A DNA stretch of 64,000 bases from Pachyseris speciosa (Eukaryota > Cnidaria > Anthozoa > Scleractinia > Pachyseridae). Positions 54,187-64,000 of the stretch are shown here, one piece after another. The position numbers and the translations under genes were made by a program. The notes under the pieces are model-generated. The model was not told the DNA's origin. It made no database searches and saw nothing but the letters and a program-made list of their open reading frames with translations. Location: positions 273,501 through 337,500 of the forward strand of contig JAEMWC010000347.1 of the NCBI GenBank assembly GCA_016490735.1, written 5' to 3'. How positions within the stretch are numbered: position 1 is the first letter of the stretch; the number at the start of each line of letters is the position of its first letter.

Positions 54187-55605
54187 AAGAGGCTACAATT
54201 AGCCTAAACTCGGGCTTGCAAAAAACAGTATTGTATCCCTAACTTAGCGCTAAACAAAAGAATAGAGGGAGGTCTGTCTTTCTTACATCGGACGCATTGT
54301 GTTTAGCTTGTGTTGGAGTCTATTTCTTTAGACCCCTATCAACATATATTCCTCTAAAATACAGCTCAACCATTGAGAACAAAAATTATAACACTTGTAA
54401 AAAATATTTCTAAAAGAACAAGAAAATGCGAAACGGAAAAAATAAAGCCCGTGATATATACCACTAAAAGACATCGAACCCGGGTTAGCTGCGTCACAGG
54501 CAGGAACACAGAGGTTTATCGTTTTGCAAGGTGATAAAAATAGTGTATTGATTCAAAAAAAAAAAACTAAGCACACTTGTTTTCGCTTCGATGGATAATT
54601 GTTTGAGAAAGGAACGCTTATCGAACGATGTAGGATTTTTTCGCATAAACGTTAATGGAGTCTCGGTGAAATGTGAGTAGAAAATTAATTAGCAGAGTGA
54701 AACTGTTTACAAATACGTCAATCCAGGGTCATTTGAAATACAAGAAAGGAACGTTTCTGGAAAGTTTCAAGTGACGCTAGAACATTTGTAAAAACTAATC
54801 GCTTATCATTCAAAAATTTAAGTCCAGAAATTGAGATATTGTGGGAAAATAGTAAATAAACCACCTGTCAAAGTCTCAGGGGTGTGTGATATCCCGTACT
54901 TGAATTATTCAACAAAATGTACATCTTAATGGCGCGGATACGGGGAACACGGCAATCCATCTGGAGTTAAATTTTGGTCATGTTAAAAGCTTTCTTCTCG
55001 CTGTTGAACTTGCAAACATTCGTATAGACACTTAACATATTAGTTGTTCAGACTTCAAAGACAAGGTGAATCGACGTTTTCCGATACGTGACAACAGGCA
55101 TCATTCTTGCTGTTGATATGAGATTTACACTTCCGAATCACTCGGCCGTGAAAGGTCAAACTCCCTTTGTCTGTAGTCTCTAATTTTTGGCGCTCCCCTC
55201 GCGTTGCGTCTCCTCGCAACTTCGCGCGCGCAAGTCTTTCGCCCGCCCCACAATCCGTCGCCAAAATTAGAGACTACTCGCAGTCTACTGAAGCAGACAC
55301 GAGGAAACACGGCAGTCCATCTGGAGTTAAGTTTACTCATGTTAAAAGCTTTCTTCTCGCCGTTGAACTTGCAAACATTCGCATAGACGCTTCTCTTAAC
55401 ATATTGTTTGTTCAGACTTCAAAAGACACAAGGTGAATCGACATTTTCCGATACGTGACAACAGGTATCACTCTGTTAAAAAAATAGTTAGGGCTTGCGC
55501 AGAAACGCCGGAAGTGAGCTTTGTGGATGATACTCGACGACGAAAAAGAAGAACCGTCGGTAATCTTAGACCCGGGCGCCGCGCGAGACGCGGGCAGCCC
55601 GAGTA
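54187..55605. other. 1.4-kb insertion in copy 2, with an internal direct duplication
   Basis: Absent from copy 1. Contains the direct duplication 54944-55100 / 55302-55474 (TCCATCTGGAGTTAA, GCTTTCTTCTCGC, GAACTTGCAAACATTCG) and the GC-rich repeat in between (55140-55285). Clear TIRs not found. No coding signal. Confidence 0.5.
55140..55285 (-). repeat. GC-rich dispersed repeat, partner of 7640-7765
   Basis: On the minus strand GGATTGTGGGGCGGGCGAAA, then GCGCGCGAAGTTGCGAGGAG, matching 7660-7730. GAGACTACTCGCAGTCT at its edge is also shared. Confidence 0.55.
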
Positions 55606-55670
55606 ATAAAATTCTTGCAACAAACTGCATTAGAAAGAAGAAATAAAAAGGCATTTCTTCTAAACTAAAA

Positions 55671-56384
55671 CCCCATTTACACGAGCAATTTTTCCTTGAC
55701 AAGTTTGCCTTGACAAGGAAAAATTGCTCGTGTAGATGGGGAATAGTGGACAAATCTGGAAAAAATCTGGCGTTCTAGCTTTTCCTTGACAAGGAAAAAT
55801 TGTCAAGTCAGAAATTTGCTCGTGTAGACGGATAACAAGGAAAATGTGACAAGGCCGATATTATTGTTGCGGGCATAACCGAAACTTGTCAAGGGAAACT
55901 TGCTGATCGTCTACATGAACAAGGAAACCTTGGTTGTTTACCATTTAGAAAAAATTTCCGGAAATTTCGGTTGGGAATTTTCGTTCGGAAGGAATGGTAC
56001 GTTTTGTTTACCATTTGCCTAAAATATCCGTATTGTCACGTCGCGCTCGCTGATTGGATAGATTACGCTCGGCCAAAAGCCAAGAGGACTGAAACTAGTA
56101 CGAAACACAGAATCTTTAAATGGTAAACGAATTTCCATCGAGAACGTCCCAACCGGGAAAACAGTACTACCTTTTCAGAACTCCCGTTTGTCCCGGGGAT
56201 TTTCCAGTGGGACGAACCAAAAAAACGTTTACTATTTACATACCAACTGGAATTTCCGGGAATTTGTGGTAAATGGTAAACAACCCTTGTCAATGGAAAA
56301 TTGTAAAGGAAAACTTGTTGATCATATCCACGAACAATAAAAATTGACAAGTAAACTTGTCAAGGAAAAATTGCTCGCGTAACT
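55671..56384. mobile_element. MITE made of TTTTCCTTGACAAG repeats
   Basis: Ends ACACGAGCAATTTTTCCTTG and, on minus, CGCGAGCAATTTTTCCTTGA. The first 71 bp alone (55671-55741) form a foldback starting CCCCATTTACACGAGCAA. The unit TTCCTTGACAAG or its complement recurs at least eight times. Confidence 0.65.
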
Positions 56385-56689
56385 TAACATCGCCTTATTC
56401 TTTTCAAAAAGAGAATTTTATTTTATCTCTGTACGTTTTCAACCGATTTATATTAACAACGCTGCTTCAAACATCTTTAATATACAGATTCAACCAATGA
56501 TTTTGTAGCTACAATTCGATAATGAAAGAATCAAGAAGATCTTAACTCACCCATTCCAGCCAATTCGGCAGACAAGGTTAATATTTTCTCGCTTTATACA
56601 GTGGTTATTTTCCTTGACTACCAACGCCACCTTGCACTGAATAATTTTCCATTCCGTTTCCTTTTAACAATATCGTAAGGCCGGTTACA

Positions 56690-57097
56690 GACGAGCAAGT
56701 TTTCCTTGACAAGTTTTGACTTGACAAACTTTATTTGCTGGTGTGTAAAGAAAAACTTGTCAAGTTTTTCCTTGACAAGTGCACTTGTTGAAAAACTAGC
56801 ATGCTAGTTTTTGAACAAGTGCACTTGTCAAGGAAAAACTTGACACATTGCAGAACTTGCTCGTCTGTACGGGTCGACAAGGAAAACTTATCAAATAAAA
56901 TGTTATCCGCTGTGTAATTGAATTGCTGGCTTCAGTGAATACTAGCCAAAGAAAACTTGTTCGTTTGTTCACACCAGCAAATAAAATTTGTGAAGGCAAA
57001 ACTTGTCAAAGAAAACTTGTCGTTCATAATATGAACAAATAAAAATTGTCAATGACACTTGTCAAGGAAAATTTGCTCGTCTTTAACCGGCTTAAGA
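56690..57097. mobile_element. Second MITE made of TTTTCCTTGACAAG repeats
   Basis: Ends GCCGGTTACAGACGAGCAAG and, on minus, GCCGGTTAAAGACGAGCAAA. It shares the internal repeat with 55671-56384 but differs in the outer ends. A 33-bp central foldback AACAAGTGCACTTGT... is at about 56780-56835. Confidence 0.7.
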
Positions 57098-57440
57098 GGT
57101 TGTTTTTGTTCAAAACTATACCTTTATCTTAAACTATGACAAAATAAGGTTTGATTAATACAATTTATGACGCCGTTCTTTCCGTGAATTAGAAAACTAA
57201 ACGTTTCGAGTTCGTGCACATCTTCGCTTCGCATTTTCCCGCGCGTCGTCATTCTTGCGGATAACCGGTCTGACTGGTTTATTCCGAGATTAATCGAGGG
57301 ATAGTTAATCGAAGGATAAATCTGTTTTGAGGAACGGCTTTTTATTCCCTGATTAGTTATCCACAGATTAAGAAATTTAATCTTGCCAGATTAACCCTTA
57401 ATCGGGGGATAGTTTAATCGGCTTTCCAGGAACCGGGGCC

Positions 57441-57642
57441 TGGTTTCTAGCCGTAAGTCTGTTGATGTATTTTCCTGCACTGTACATGCTTCGTATGACA
57501 GTGTTTGAACCTAAACGGCAACATACAGATATTTTATCCCTTTTTGGCCGTCGTTAGTGATTTCTCAATTTTGAGTACTAAATGCAGTGGGCGGCGTGAA
57601 ACTCAAACAACATGTTTCTGGCGAGCTGTGAGAGCAATGTAA
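57441..57642. other. Intergenic spacer
   Basis: Plain sequence between two elements. Confidence 0.3.
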
Positions 57643-58576
57643 TGCACCTATCAATGGTTTGCCCCAGGATGGGGGGGGCGGGCAACCCACGGGAATTTGA
57701 CTTTGTGAGGCTCTACCTGGGTAGGGATTTTGACGTCCACAGCGATCCCCTGGGTGGGAAATTTGACTCTGTCGCCATCTTGGAAAGTGGAGACGGCCTG
57801 GGAATGAGCGGCCATCTTGGAAAAAAACCCAGAAGTCATTTGGATAAGCTTCCCGCGTTTTTGTTGTGCTTTTGACAATGGCAGAACGAAAGGTAAGGAT
57901 TATCTTGATGCTTTTAAAATAAAAATTAGTTATCTATATATATATTGACGTTTTGTAATACATACTGTTTCTTTTTGTCGAATTTTAAAAGAAATATTCG
58001 CACAGAACCTTATTTTAATGCATAAACATTTGCATCCTACTTAGCATGATTTCACTAGGTGCTCTGCAACGAGTTTTTGACACAGCAATAGATCGAAAAT
58101 TCATATGTATAAATATGAAATAGTCGTGGAATTCCGAAATATCTTTGCTTAATTGCACGCCAGCTGTCATATTACAGCAACTGACATCAGTTGGATGACA
58201 TATGTTGGATTGCAACTTTGATGTTTTGAATTTAATACAATATAATGTGGAATATTTCAAGGCTTGTCATAAGTGGGAAGTGGCAGCATTAAGTGGGAAT
58301 ACTTGCTGATTTTTTTATTGTTGCTCTTTATTCTACACTACAAGTTGTGACTACTAGTGATAGAAATTGAATTATTTTGAGAGGATTCTGTTAGTAAAAT
58401 CTGTTTTGTGTACTGGTATGTTTTGATGTGGGGTTGTTTTGCTCCAGGTGGTGGGAATTTGACTCTCATTGGAGACCCAGGGGTAGGGAAATTGACATTT
58501 CAAGACCTGAAAATTTCAAATTCCCCTGGGGTTGCCCCCCCCCCCCCCATCCTGGGGCAAACCATTGATAGGTGCA
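57643..58576. mobile_element. 934-bp Harbinger-like element, TAA duplication
   Basis: TGCACCTATCAATGGTTTGC at the left and the same on the minus strand at the right, continuing CCCAGGATGGGGGG. TAA flanks both ends (57640-57642 and 58577-58579). A 3-bp TWA duplication is the PIF/Harbinger rule. No transposase inside. Confidence 0.7.
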
Positions 58577-58585
58577 TAATTAACC

Positions 58586-60453
58586 GGGTTTACCTAAAAT
58601 ATGGAATCCGGAATCCGGAATCCGGAATCCGAAATACGAAATGTAAAGAAGTTTGGTAGACATTTTTGACAAAGATTGAAGTCACTTGGGTAATAATATG
58701 GTCAACAAATTATATGATGACTTAGCCTGAGTTTTGCAGCAATCAAGCCCATGAAGTTTATTCTAGGGCAGCATTTTAATACTTTGGTTTTGCTTTTAAT
58801 AAACCGCCTGATTCCTTTAAAGCACACAGCTTTCAATCACACCACAACGATTCTAATGTTTTGTGCATTTTGAACATTTTAAATTCAAATCATTTTAATT
58901 ACAAAACCACCTTTTCTTATTCTTTTTGTCGATGAATAGTGTTAGGCCTGTCCACAAGTTGACGGCAACTTTTTGAACAACTTTCGATTTTCGATCAACC
59001 TTTTTTTATTTCGAGCAACTTTTTTACCGTTTTCAATGTTTTGTTATTGATTTCAGCTAGATCTTTATAAAACAAGAGCTATTTTTTGCTTATTATTTTA
59101 AACGCTTCGTGACCAAAAAGCAGAGAAAAATCACTTTGCATATCTTGACTTAATTGCGCGTGGGAACGCTTACGCCTGATTGGTCATTGTCTGTTGCTCC
59201 ATGCTCTCGGGAATGTTTGGGAACTGTATCGGCGCGTACATTTCAGGTTGTCGAGTGGCCGTCGATAAAACAAGGAACATGGGACATTCCGGAACATCCC
59301 GGTACATTCCGGAACATCTCCAAAAGACGAAGAAATATCACTTTCAAAAAAAACTTTAAATATACAGAAAAAAAGAAACTAACACAAAATAAATATAATC
59401 CGAGAGATTAATTGGAGAAAAAAAGAAGACAAAAAATATTTTTTCCAAAAAAAAAGACGTTTATAAATGCCCCACCTGGAAAGGATAGCTATGGGGGCTG
59501 GGTGAGGATTGTTTTAGCGCTTTCGTTTGCTTACAACATTTTCACCCTCATACAGTTGTACCGTCTTCTGTCATTGCTCCTTTTTTCGAAAAAACCTAAG
59601 TCAGTATGGTGCCCAATATTCCTTGAAACGTTTATATAGGAACCTTGAGCACGCAAAATCCGTTGCTCTCCACTTCTGATTGGTTAAGGATATCTACAAC
59701 AACTGAGGACTCGGTCAGGCCTACTTTTACAGTAGGCGATAAACGTGGTTAATCTGCTCCAAGAAGATTTTCTTCCCAATAGCAATGCTTCTCACTCCGT
59801 TTCTGCAGCGAGGGCTGCACTGCATGGGCCTGTTTGTTTCTTAAGGTTAAACTAGTGTAAAATCTCGCGGATCAGCTCTTTAAGTTGCATTTAATGATCC
59901 TGCATACGGTCTTTCTTAATAGTTATCCATATATCCCTCCACATCGACTCAACTGGAAAGAACAAACCAAGTCCCAGACTAAGACTTCACTCCTGTCACC
60001 TACCTCCTCCTGTAAGACATCTATCGTCTTCATGGTCAGTGCTTATAGCTTAAGATCTTCGATTGCGCCTGTCCTTTCTATTCCGAGAGAGTCGGGAACG
60101 TTTCAGCACTCGGCAGCAACTACTTTTAATAAGCTCCCTGTTACGAAGCTATTAGAAACATAACTGAGTATAACTCCTTTTATCGTAGTGTGAAGAGACA
60201 TCTTTCGTGTGGGGAACTTTAAGCAGTGACACAATTATAAATTGTACATATACTATTCTTAATTTTTTATTTTTATTTATTTATTTATTTATTATTATTA
60301 TTATTATTACTTATTTATTATTTTTAGGCATTTTTTTGTTATCATTTATCACTGTAAATATTAACTACTTAGCGTTTTTAACAGTTTTTCCTAGGTTTGT
60401 TTTAATTGTAATTAACTTTAGTTAAATATTTAGTGCAAATGCTGTTAATAAAG

Positions 60454-60492
<39 letters not shown>

Positions 60493-60599
60493 GGTTCTTT
60501 TAACCCTCTTATTAATTATTAGTTCCAGTTACTAGATTCCGTATTCCGTATTCCGTATTCCGTATTCCGGATTTCGGATTTCATATTTTAGGTAAACCC
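58586..60599. mobile_element. 2.0-kb TIR element with 9-bp duplication TAATTAACC
   Basis: GGGTTTACCTAAAATATGGA faces, on minus, GGGTTTACCTAAAATATGAA. TAATTAACC stands at 58577-58585 and 60600-60608. Both sub-ends are (GGAATCC)n-like arrays (58602-58630; 60540-60575). A 9-bp duplication is the MULE (Mutator) rule; superfamily inferred from that only. A truncated LINE lies inside. Confidence 0.7.
59880..60490 (+). mobile_element. 5'-truncated LINE 3' end, CR1/L2-like, with (TTA)n tail
   Basis: YSLRSSIAPVLSIPRESGTF and SAATTFNKLPVTKL match the LINE C-terminal pattern (LRSS....L..P......G..SF...A...WN.LP). It ends in (ATT)n at 60456-60490. Second LINE family in the window, nested in the TAATTAACC element. 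Confidence 0.65.
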
Positions 60600-60608
60600 T
60601 AATTAACC

Positions 60609-60724
60609 AGCTTTCACGATTCTTGGCACGCCTTTTCCAAAAAATCGAATTCGGAAACCTTTCTATGGCAAGCCAAATGTAGCAATATTCAACTCATCTA
60701 ATTTTATATTCAGTTATGTATTTT
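60609..60724. other. Short spacer
   Basis: No feature seen. Confidence 0.3.
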
Positions 60725-61070
60725 GTTTTCAACTATTGGTTTAATATTCAACTTTTATTCAACCTTCAACACATCATTCAACATTCAACTATTTATTCAA
60801 CATTCAACTAGTCATTCAACATTCAACACATCATTCAACGTTCAACTATTCATTCAACATTCAACGCATCATTCAACATTCAACTATTGATTCAACATTC
60901 AACTATTGATTTAACATTCAACTGTTGATTTAATATTCAACTATTCATTCAACATTCAACGCATCATTCAACATTCAACTATTCATTCAACATTCAACAC
61001 ATCATTCAACATTCAACTATTCATTCAACATTCAACGCATCATTCAACATTCAATGAGTCATTCAACCGG
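60725..61070 (+). repeat. ATTCAAC minisatellite
   Basis: About 350 bp of ATTCAACATTCAACTATTC-type units alternating with ATTCAACGCATC. Longer period about 38-40 bp. Confidence 0.9.
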
Positions 61071-61074
61071 TCAG

Positions 61075-61195
61075 TATAAAAAGTGGACTGTGGACTGCGG
61101 ACCCGGACTGCGGACTGGGTATAAAACGCGGACTGAGTATAAAATGAGGACTGAAGGCTGCAGACTAGGTACAAAACAATGTGCAAAAAGGCGGG
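61075..61195 (+). repeat. GGACTGCGGACTGGGTATAAAA minisatellite
   Basis: GGACTGCGGAC/GGACTG-type units with GTATAAAA between, four to five units. From 61099 on it belongs to the left arm of the large inverted repeat; its mirror is at the right window edge. Confidence 0.75.
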
Positions 61196-62097
61196 TGTAG
61201 TCATGGCCCACCCTATCGCCTCCCGGCAGTCGTTTTTCTTTTTTTTTTAACTCAGTTCATCCTGTGTAAACGGAACGTTTTCCATCAACACTCCCTGTCA
61301 TACCAACGACTCTCTTGGTGGCGGTTCGCTCAAAATTTTCAGTGTTAAACAGACTCGTGGTAGATTGGAATCAGGAAAACCAGAATGCCGTATAAATACA
61401 ACTTTCGGGCAGCTATCAAGAGGCTATGGTCCTATTCCGTGCAGATCATCCAGCGAACTGGGTCCCAGTTTCTGTCGCTTGCGTGAACCCGCGATGACTG
61501 AAGAATCCAAACCAGCTTGAAATAGTGTAGCATCCAAGCATGTAATACACCTGCCCGTAGCCTTTATATGAAACGTAATTATTTTAATACTGAAGGCCTC
61601 ATGTTTTCCCGTCGTTGGAACCGTCGACACTGTAAAGTTTATGCACATGTCATTGGCTTCCCAGTGGGGTCATCTCCCCGGCCTACCAGGGAGACGTGGG
61701 GGACAATAAGGAGGTGGATGTGATTCTTTGCCCGAGGGTAGGGGAAAATCTTGACATTGTTTTACATCACAGATTAGGGGTGGGGAAATTCACAAGTCTG
61801 AAAACGACGTCACAGGGATTTTCAGCTGAGAGGCATCTCACCCAGTGGGCTTTGTCCGGTGAGAGATTCCCAACCCCCCGGGGGAAATTCCTCAAGTTTG
61901 CTTGACTGATTTTACAACCCCCCTGGTTAGCCTGGGGGTCGATCCCACGAGGAAGCCGATGACTATGGAACGCCATAGTGGACAAAAGTGGTCGAGATTA
62001 TTTTTAAGATCCAGTTCTCAGGGTGACAAGTCCAGATGTCATTCCATCAAGCGAGATGCAAATCCACCCTTCGAGAATCTCATATCGATCTTGCGAG

Positions 62098-62232
62098 TTT
62101 CTTTCTTGTCGGTCGAGAATTTTTTATCGGTCGAGAATTTTTTTTGTCGGTCGAGAATTTTTTCGTCGGTTGAGAAATTTTTTGTCGGTCGAAATTTTTT
62201 TGTCGGTGCAGAATTTTTTCGTCGGTCGAGTT
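62098..62232 (+). repeat. Tandem array of TCGGTCGAGAATTTTTT units
   Basis: Six to seven units of about 20 bp with T-run length changes; mirrored at 62866-63000. Open frames across it are repeat-encoded, not genes. Confidence 0.85.
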
Positions 62233-62282
62233 TGGCAGTTTACTGGTCAGGGGATATTTTCGCGCCAAAATTTATCACGTGG

Positions 62283-62290
62283 TATAAATA
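62283..62290 (+). promoter_or_regulatory. TATA box-like site before ORF (mirror at 62808-62815)
   Basis: GTATAAATAAG lies only a few bases before ATGGCTTC, too close for a normal TATA-to-start-codon distance unless translation starts further in. Present in both arms. Confidence 0.3.
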
Positions 62291-62391
62291 AGATGGCTTC
62301 TAGTGATGGCAATTCTGCGCGAGAAATGCTCAGACAAATTCTGGGTAGAATCGGGGATTTATCCACCGCAATTGACCAGCAGGGCTCGTCT

Positions 62392-62805
62392 TCAAGTAGA
62401 ATAACAACCCCTCAGACAATGACATCGGTGAAAAGGAGCCTGAAGGTGTCGCAGCCTTTTTTTTTCTCCTCGAGAAGAGCGATAGTTAGCCGATCTGAAA
62501 TTTGAGAAGATCCTTCTCATAGTGTATAAAGGACCACTTTGAGTAGTACTAACCGAAGGGATGGAAGTGCTGGCAGATGAAGAGGGCATGTGAGACATTT
62601 CGGGCATAGCCGTACGCGCTTGATGCCCTTGTGGACCAGCACCAAATACACTACGAACTTCGCTTTCAACCGATGTCATTGTCTGAGGGGTTGTTATTCT
62701 ACTTGAAGACGAGCCCTGCTGGTCAATTGCGGTGGATAAATCCCCGATTCTACCCAGAATTTGTCTGAGCATTTCTCGCGCAGAATTGCCATCACTAGAA
62801 GCCAT
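62392..62805 (-). CDS. Unrecognised ORF starting in the right arm and crossing the spacer
   Basis: 137 codons from ATG at 62805: MASSDGNSAREMLRQILGRI then a Ser/Thr/Gln-rich part, TSVESEVRSVFGAGPQGHQ and SSSASTSIPSV, then a basic Arg-rich end. It looks like the first exon of a gene (the frame also holds CG|GTTAGT, a possible donor, near 62553). In the left arm the same start (62293, +) runs into different spacer sequence and ends after 70 codons at 62505. No family recognised. Confidence 0.35.
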   Translation of the reverse strand: MASSDGNSAREMLRQILGRIGDLSTAIDQQGSSSSRITTPQTMTSVESEVRSVFGAGPQGHQARTAMPEMSHMPSSSASTSIPSVSTTQSGPLYTMRRIFSNFRSANYRSSRGEKKRLRHLQAPFHRCHCLRGCYST

Positions 62806-64000
62806 CTTATTTATACCACGTGATAAATTTTGGCGCGAAAATATCCCCTGACCAGTAAACTGCCAAACTCGACCGACGAAAAAATTCTGCACCGACAAAA
62901 AAATTTCGACCGACAAAAAATTTCTCAACCGACGAAAAAATTCTCGACCGACAAAAAAAATTCTCGACCGATAAAAAATTCTCGACCGACAAGAAAGAAA
63001 CTCGCAAGATCGATATGAGATTCTCGAAGGGTGGATTTGCATCTCGCTTGATGGAATGACATCTGGACTTGTCACCCTGAGAACTGGATCTTAAAAATAA
63101 TCTCGACCACTTTTGTCCACTATGGCGTTCCATAGTCATCGGCTTCCTCGTGGGATCGACCCCCAGGCTAACCAGGGGGGTTGTAAAATCAGTCAAGCAA
63201 ACTTGAGGAATTTCCCCCGGGGGGTTGGGAATCTCTCACCGGACAAAGCCCACTGGGTGAGATGCCTCTCAGCTGAAAATCCCTGTGACGTCGTTTTCAG
63301 ACTTGTGAATTTCCCCACCCCTAATCTGTGATGTAAAACAATGTCAAGATTTTCCCCTACCCTCGGGCAAAGAATCACATCCACCTCCTTATTGTCCCCC
63401 ACGTCTCCCTGGTAGGCCGGGGAGATGACCCCACTGGGAAGCCAATGACATGTGCATAAACTTTACAGTGTCGACGGTTCCAACGACGGGAAAACATGAG
63501 GCCTTCAGTATTAAAATAATTACGTTTCATATAAAGGCTACGGGCAGGTGTATTACATGCTTGGATGCTACACTATTTCAAGCTGGTTTGGATTCTTCAG
63601 TCATCGCGGGTTCACGCAAGCGACAGAAACTGGGACCCAGTTCGCTGGATGATCTGCACGGAATAGGACCATAGCCTCTTGATAGCTGCCCGAAAGTTGT
63701 ATTTATACGGCATTCTGGTTTTCCTGATTCCAATCTACCACGAGTCTGTTTAACACTGAAAATTTTGAGCGAACCGCCACCAAGAGAGTCGTTGGTATGA
63801 CAGGGAGTGTTGATGGAAAACGTTCCGTTTACACAGGATGAACTGAGTTAAAAAAAAAAAGAAAAACGACTGCCGGGAGGCGATAGGGTGGGCCATGACT
63901 ACACCCGCCTTTTTGCACATTGTTTTGTACCTAGTCTGCAGCCTTCAGTCCTCATTTTATACTCAGTCCGCGTTTTATACCCAGTCCGCAGTCCGGGTCC
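62669..64000 (-). repeat. Large inverted repeat, right arm, cut by window edge
   Basis: Mirror of 61099-62429. The arm continues to the last base of the window, so full length and outer boundary are unknown. Confidence 0.95.

Larger units (their letters stand above)
53487..57440. mobile_element. Same TIR element, tandem copy 2, expanded by insertions
   Basis: Begins CCCCGGTTCCTGGAAAGCCG and ends, on minus, CCCCGGTTCCTGGAAAGCCG at 57440. Colinear with copy 1 outside the insertions: for example, ATTCTTGCAACAAACTGCAT occurs in copy 1 (near 53010) and here (near 55608). Insertions: about 54187-55605, about 55662-56384 and about 56690-57097. Confidence 0.75.
61099..62429 (+). repeat. Large inverted repeat, left arm (1.33 kb)
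   Basis: Every position p in this arm pairs with about 125098-p in the right arm. The only difference I found is a homopolymer of 10 T here versus 11 A near 63855. Symmetry breaks sharply at 62429/62669. The arm holds the minisatellite end, a G-rich patch (61690-61890), the TCGGTCGAGAATTTTTT tandem array (62098-62232), a TATAAATA box (62283) and the start of an ORF (62293). Confidence 0.95.

Noticed and set aside
60725..61070. CRISPR-like array
   Set aside because: Repeats are directly tandem without unique spacers; it is a minisatellite in a eukaryotic genome.
61902..62505. 129- and 160-codon ORFs in the inverted-repeat arms
   Set aside because: Most of their length is the TCGGTCGAGAATTTTTT array read in different frames; only the short MASSDGN start looks coding.

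Overview
This is a eukaryotic, AT-rich, intron- and transposon-dense window. The TE mix (BEL/Pao and Ty3 LTR elements, an APE-type CR1/L2-like LINE with an N-terminal 2A-like peptide, a Penelope-like element, tRNA-derived SINEs, many small foldback MITEs, TTAGGG-type interstitial repeats) and the gene structure suggest a cnidarian, most likely a stony coral or close relative. That assignment is inference; no single sequence here proves the species. No bacterial features (operons, ribosome binding sites, CRISPR) were found.

Layout. 1-4614: decayed BEL/Pao retrotransposon on the + strand, entering from the left edge (gag/protease, RT, RNase H, integrase, DUF5641-like tail, probable 3' LTR). 4615-8030: LTR fragments, a 97-bp TTAA-flanked MITE, a decayed Ty3-type gag and SINE copies. 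8030-12690: a nearly full-length but broken LINE (2A-like peptide, APE endonuclease, RT, 3' tail), split by a 699-bp TTAA-flanked MITE and by a SINE. 12690-19570: a 3.2-kb TIR element with a nested element, palindromic MITEs, a Ty3-like LTR/primer-binding region joined to a BEL/Pao tail ending in A-rich sequence. 19570-21985: mostly plain intergenic DNA with one 73-bp perfect-looking hairpin and telomere-like repeats.

21990-50397 (+) is the only host gene I can support: a 13-exon model for a ZCCHC14/ZCCHC2-type RNA-binding protein (N-terminal family domain, PX-like domain, Smaug-like SAM domain, C-terminal CCHC knuckle). All splice phases close and give 749 codons. Its introns, especially intron 4 (9.7 kb) and intron 7, are full of TEs: a Tc1/mariner-like TIR element with TA duplication and nested MITEs, hAT-like elements, Penelope pieces with hammerhead-ribozyme-like motifs, a SAP-domain remnant, and MITEs.

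50398-61100 is intergenic and TE-built: two tandem copies of one 1.2-kb TIR element (the second expanded by insertions), a TAA-flanked Harbinger-like element abutting a 9-bp-TSD element that carries a truncated LINE end, then two minisatellites. 61099-64000 is one arm pair of a near-identical inverted repeat (about 1.33 kb per arm, 239-bp spacer, running off the right edge). Each arm carries a TATA box and the start of an unrecognised ORF.

The elements do not form a pathway. The window is best read as one post-transcriptional regulator gene embedded in layered transposon insertions, several of which can be ordered in time by nesting.
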